From: Sphaerisporangium album
GTDB taxonomy: Bacteria; Actinomycetota; Actinomycetes; Streptosporangiales; Streptosporangiaceae
Length of the DNA stretch: 64,000 nucleotides
Direction: 5' to 3'
Assembly: GCF_003323745.1 (NCBI RefSeq)
Contig: NZ_QOIL01000035.1
Coordinates: forward strand, 1 to 64,000
This document shows, piece after piece, positions 61,252-64,000 of this stretch (position 1 is its first letter; the number at the start of each line of letters is the position of its first letter). The position numbers and the translations under genes are program-made. Below the pieces are notes generated by a model. It saw only the letters and a program-made list of their open reading frames with translations, made no database searches and was not told the DNA's origin.

Positions 61252-61626
61252 TCACCCGGCACACTACTGACCGCCTCCCCCATCTGGCCGCGGCCGCCCA
61301 CGCCAAACCTGACCCATGGACCTACAAGCTCGCCGAGGCGGCTCAGCGCTGGGCATCGCACTGGCGATCCATGCGCTGACAGACTGCGTCACGACGTGGT
61401 CGAATTCCCCACGTCGCACGTCGTCACGTCTTCAACCGCCCTGATGTTCGGGTCAAGGGGCGGGCCCGGCTGCGCGGCTCATCCACCGCCGTCGACTGAG
61501 CCCTGCCGGATCGCGGTGGCCCCGAAGGGGCCCAATACCTTACGGGGCCACCGCCTCTGGTTTGCCCATAAAACGACGAAGACGAATAAAGCGCTGCCTG
61601 GCAGCGGGTCGGCGCAGAAAGGCGAA
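61252..61626. other. Intergenic region with APH tail relic and element c
   Basis: 61275-61380 encodes a relic of the APH-like C-terminus (KPDPWTYKLAEAAQRWASHW, RSMR, stop). It is followed by a hairpin (CGACGTGG/CCACGTCG region near 61395-61420) and structured element c. Confidence 0.65.
61438..61554 (+). ncRNA. Structured element, copy c
   Basis: Aligns with copy b over about 100 nt (GGGTCAAGGGGCGGGCCCGG, CTGCGCGGCTC, CCACCGCC). Closing stem GCGGTGGCCCC (61513-61523) with GGGGCCACCGC (61544-61554). 72 nt upstream of the helicase gene. Confidence 0.6.
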
Positions 61627-64000
61627 ATGAACACCACGACGTTGTGGCCGCACCAGCAGGACGCGGTCGATGCGGTACTCAACGAGATCGCACCAGGCGG
61701 CCGGGCGTTGGCCGTCTTGGCGTGCGGCACCGGCAAAACCCGGATCGGCGCCGAGGTCTCCCGGCGGATCGGAACGCGCCGGGCGCTGGTCCTGGTGCCC
61801 ACCCTGGAGCTGCTCGCGCAGACCGCGCGGGCTTATGTGGCGCATCTGGGCGCGGAGACGGGAATGATCGTCGCGGTGTGCTCGGACCCCGGGGTGATGG
61901 TCCACACCACGCGCATCAACGCCAGCCTCGGGTCGTTGACGGCCGGAATCACGACTGATCCGGTGGTGCTGGCGGACATGATGTCACGCTGGCACCACAT
62001 GACGGTGTTCTGCACCTTCCAGAGCCAGGGCGTGATAGCCGAAGCGCACACCCGGGGTGCTCCCGCCTGGGATTTGATCGTCGTTGACGAGGCGCACCTG
62101 AGTGCGGGCCGCGCGGGGAAGAAATGGTCTGACGTTACCCGGGACGATGCGATCCCGGGTTCGCGGCGTGCTTTTCTCACCGCTACTCCGCGGATCATGG
62201 ACGTCGACGATGACGACGCCGTCAGCATGGACAACCCGCAGATTTTCGGCCGCGAGGTGTACCGGCTTCCCTTTGGGCAGGCGATGCACAAAGGTCTGCT
62301 GGCCGACTATCAGGTGGTGGTCCCTCTCGTTCATACCGACGAGGTGCGCCAGGTCCTGCGCGGGGATCGGGTCCTCGCCATCGGGTCCAAAAGCGTGCCG
62401 GCGGAAATGGTCGCCGGTCAGATCGCGCTGCTCAAGGCGGCTCGCCGATACAGGCTCAGCCGGGTGATCACCTACCATAGCCGGGTCGCGGGAGCGGTGA
62501 AGTTCGCCACCACCCTCCCGGATGTGGCCCGCCTGCTGCCAGAGGACGACCGGCCGGCGGCGGTCCAGGCGGCTTTCGTGTCCGGGGCGATGTCCCTGGA
62601 CACCCGTCACCGAGTGCTGGAGCAGCTTGTCCACCCCGGGGACACGACCATGGTCGTGGCGAATGCCCGAGTCCTGGGGCTGGGCGTCGATGTTCCAGAA
62701 CTCGACGCGATCATGTTCGCGGATACGCGCAGCAGCACGGTCGACATCGTGCAGGCCATCGGCCGCGTGGTCCGTCTGGGCAAGAACCCCGGGAAGACCG
62801 GCACGATCATCGTGCCGATCATCCTCTCCGACGGCGAAACCCCCCAAGCCGCGCTGGAGGGCTCGGCCTTCCAGCCGGTATGGCAGGTCCTTCGCGCCCT
62901 GCGCGCGCATGACGAGCGTGTGACGGACTGGCTCGACTCCACGCGCAGCGACCTCATCAACGGGTCATCCGAACAGCAGGAGGCATCGCAGCGGCCGCCC
63001 GCATGGCTGCACGTGATCGGCACCGACATAGGCAGCGACTTCGGTGAGGCGATCACCGTACGGACCGTTGAGGCCGTCTCCTCATCCTGGGAGATCGGCC
63101 TGGCCGCGGCGCGCGGCTACTACGAACAGAACAAGCATCTGCTGGTACACCCCGACTATGTCGCCCCAAGCGGGGTGCGCCTGGGCGCGTGGGTGAAGAA
63201 CATGCGCGCGGCACGTCGGCGTTGGCATATGTCCGCCCAGCGGGTGAAAGCGCTGGACGAGATCGGCATGGTGTGGTCACCCAACCAGGAACACAGGGCG
63301 CGCTTGTTCGCGATGTTGAGGCAATTCACGGAGAAGAACGGACACTGCGACGTCCCTGAAGCCTGTGTCGTGGACGGCGTGAGACTCGGATCTCAAGTCC
63401 GGGCACTGCGGCGTGTCTGGAAGAACGGATCGCTGTCGGCGGAAGAGATAGCCGAATTGCAGAAGATCGGGTTCCGTAAGGAGGTAAGGCCTCCGTCCGG
63501 CTGGGACCGCGGATTGAACGCCTGCCAGGAGTACTACAACGCGAATGGGAACCTTCGAGTACCCGAGGGATACCGGGCGTCAGACGGTATGAAGCTCGAC
63601 GCATGGCTGACAAAGCAGCGCAGGCACAGGCGTGAGGGCCGCCTTACCGACGCACAGTCCACGGCACTCAACGAGCTGGGCATGGTCTGGGAGAACTCCT
63701 GGGAGCGTGGGGTCAATGCCTGCCGCGCCTTCTACAAAGCAAACGGCCACCTGCGCATGCCTGTTAAACAGATGACGCCGGATGGATTTGGACTGGGCCA
63801 ATGGGTCATGAACAGGCGCAAGGACAAGCGTGACGGCCGCCTCACCGGCGAGCAGATCGAGACCCTCAGCAAGCTGGGCATGGTCTGGGAGAACTCCTGG
63901 GAGCGCGGCGTGAACGCCTGCCGCACGTTCTACGAGGCAAACGGCCACCTTCGCATCCCTCCTCGCTACCGATCGCCGGATAATCTAAGGCTGGACAGAT
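61627..64000 (+). CDS. DEAD-type helicase with helicase-associated repeats, partial
   Basis: Open to the right edge (791 codons seen). N-terminal superfamily 2 helicase core: LAVLACGTGKTRIGAEVSRR (Walker A), LVLVPTLELLAQTARAYV (Ia), DLIVVDEAHLSAG (DEAH), FLTATPRIM (III), then VVANARVLGLGVDVPELDAI and QAIGRVVRLGKN (VI). From about residue 475 there are five helicase-associated (HA) repeats of about 65-75 residues such as WERGVNACRAFYKANGHLRM and GLGQWVMNRRKDKRDGRLTG, the last cut off. ATG 61627 behind AAAGG. Such HA-repeat helicases occur in actinomycete accessory regions; role unknown. Confidence 0.9.
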   Translation, partial: MNTTTLWPHQQDAVDAVLNEIAPGGRALAVLACGTGKTRIGAEVSRRIGTRRALVLVPTLELLAQTARAYVAHLGAETGMIVAVCSDPGVMVHTTRINASLGSLTAGITTDPVVLADMMSRWHHMTVFCTFQSQGVIAEAHTRGAPAWDLIVVDEAHLSAGRAGKKWSDVTRDDAIPGSRRAFLTATPRIMDVDDDDAVSMDNPQIFGREVYRLPFGQAMHKGLLADYQVVVPLVHTDEVRQVLRGDRVLAIGSKSVPAEMVAGQIALLKAARRYRLSRVITYHSRVAGAVKFATTLPDVARLLPEDDRPAAVQAAFVSGAMSLDTRHRVLEQLVHPGDTTMVVANARVLGLGVDVPELDAIMFADTRSSTVDIVQAIGRVVRLGKNPGKTGTIIVPIILSDGETPQAALEGSAFQPVWQVLRALRAHDERVTDWLDSTRSDLINGSSEQQEASQRPPAWLHVIGTDIGSDFGEAITVRTVEAVSSSWEIGLAAARGYYEQNKHLLVHPDYVAPSGVRLGAWVKNMRAARRRWHMSAQRVKALDEIGMVWSPNQEHRARLFAMLRQFTEKNGHCDVPEACVVDGVRLGSQVRALRRVWKNGSLSAEEIAELQKIGFRKEVRPPSGWDRGLNACQEYYNANGNLRVPEGYRASDGMKLDAWLTKQRRHRREGRLTDAQSTALNELGMVWENSWERGVNACRAFYKANGHLRMPVKQMTPDGFGLGQWVMNRRKDKRDGRLTGEQIETLSKLGMVWENSWERGVNACRTFYEANGHLRIPPRYRSPDNLRLDR

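Overview
The window is high-GC DNA from a filamentous actinomycete. The evidence is the codon bias, the many GTG starts, a four-gene conservon with a P450 pair, an RppA-type type III polyketide synthase, DUF574-like methyltransferases, and XRE regulators with TPR tails. I cannot name a genus. I see no rRNA, tRNA or CRISPR array.

Layout. (1) 1-8042, secondary metabolism. A leftward operon holds an MFS exporter, rppA (1,3,6,8-tetrahydroxynaphthalene synthase) and the start of an acyl-CoA carboxylase carboxyltransferase gene that could supply malonyl-CoA. A rightward unit holds an unknown protein, a long MFS transporter and a type I-beta DAHP synthase. (2) 9077-20889, an integrative-element-like block. 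It has a tRNA-guanine-transglycosylase-fold (DpdA-like) protein, HTH proteins, several small genes, a divergent operator/promoter with two identical 15-bp palindromes, a 169-bp tandem repeat, and a primase-polymerase followed by a P4/D5-type helicase. (3) 21036-29609, leftward genes: proline-rich membrane proteins, an ECF-like sigma factor fused to a membrane anchor and a BACON-like domain, a TPR protein, an O-methyltransferase and a DUF574-like methyltransferase. (4) 29920-34040, XRE regulators, an EamA transporter and an integrase remnant. (5) 34279-40380, a compact FxLD-type lanthipeptide cluster: PIMT-like methyltransferase, 43-residue precursor, LanB-like dehydratase, LanC cyclase and a stand-alone SpaB-C protein. 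(6) 40567-43205, an IS3 relic, a broken TPR regulator and an MBL-fold hydrolase. (7) 43298-48500, a conservon (sensor kinase, roadblock protein, DUF742, GTPase) with a CYP157-like and a CYP154-like P450. (8) 49227-61251, a nucleotidyltransferase-like protein, a radical SAM protein, three endonuclease/exonuclease/phosphatase (EEP) proteins, an aldo-keto reductase remnant, a second DUF574-like methyltransferase, an APH-like probable pseudokinase, a CPBP-type membrane protein and a HAD-like protein. (9) 61627-64000, a DEAD-type helicase with helicase-associated repeats, running off the right edge.

Two unexplained signals link separate genes. A bipartite 44-nt promoter-distal motif (CAG-n-TCAG, 13 nt, then TGTTAACC, four nt, TGGGAGTCGC) lies in the same orientation upstream of two DUF574-like methyltransferases, the conservon and an EEP gene. 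A structured element whose closing stem shows compensatory base changes occurs three times between 56178 and 61555. Many reading frames break by one base, often at G/C runs, so several apparent pseudogenes may be sequencing artefacts.
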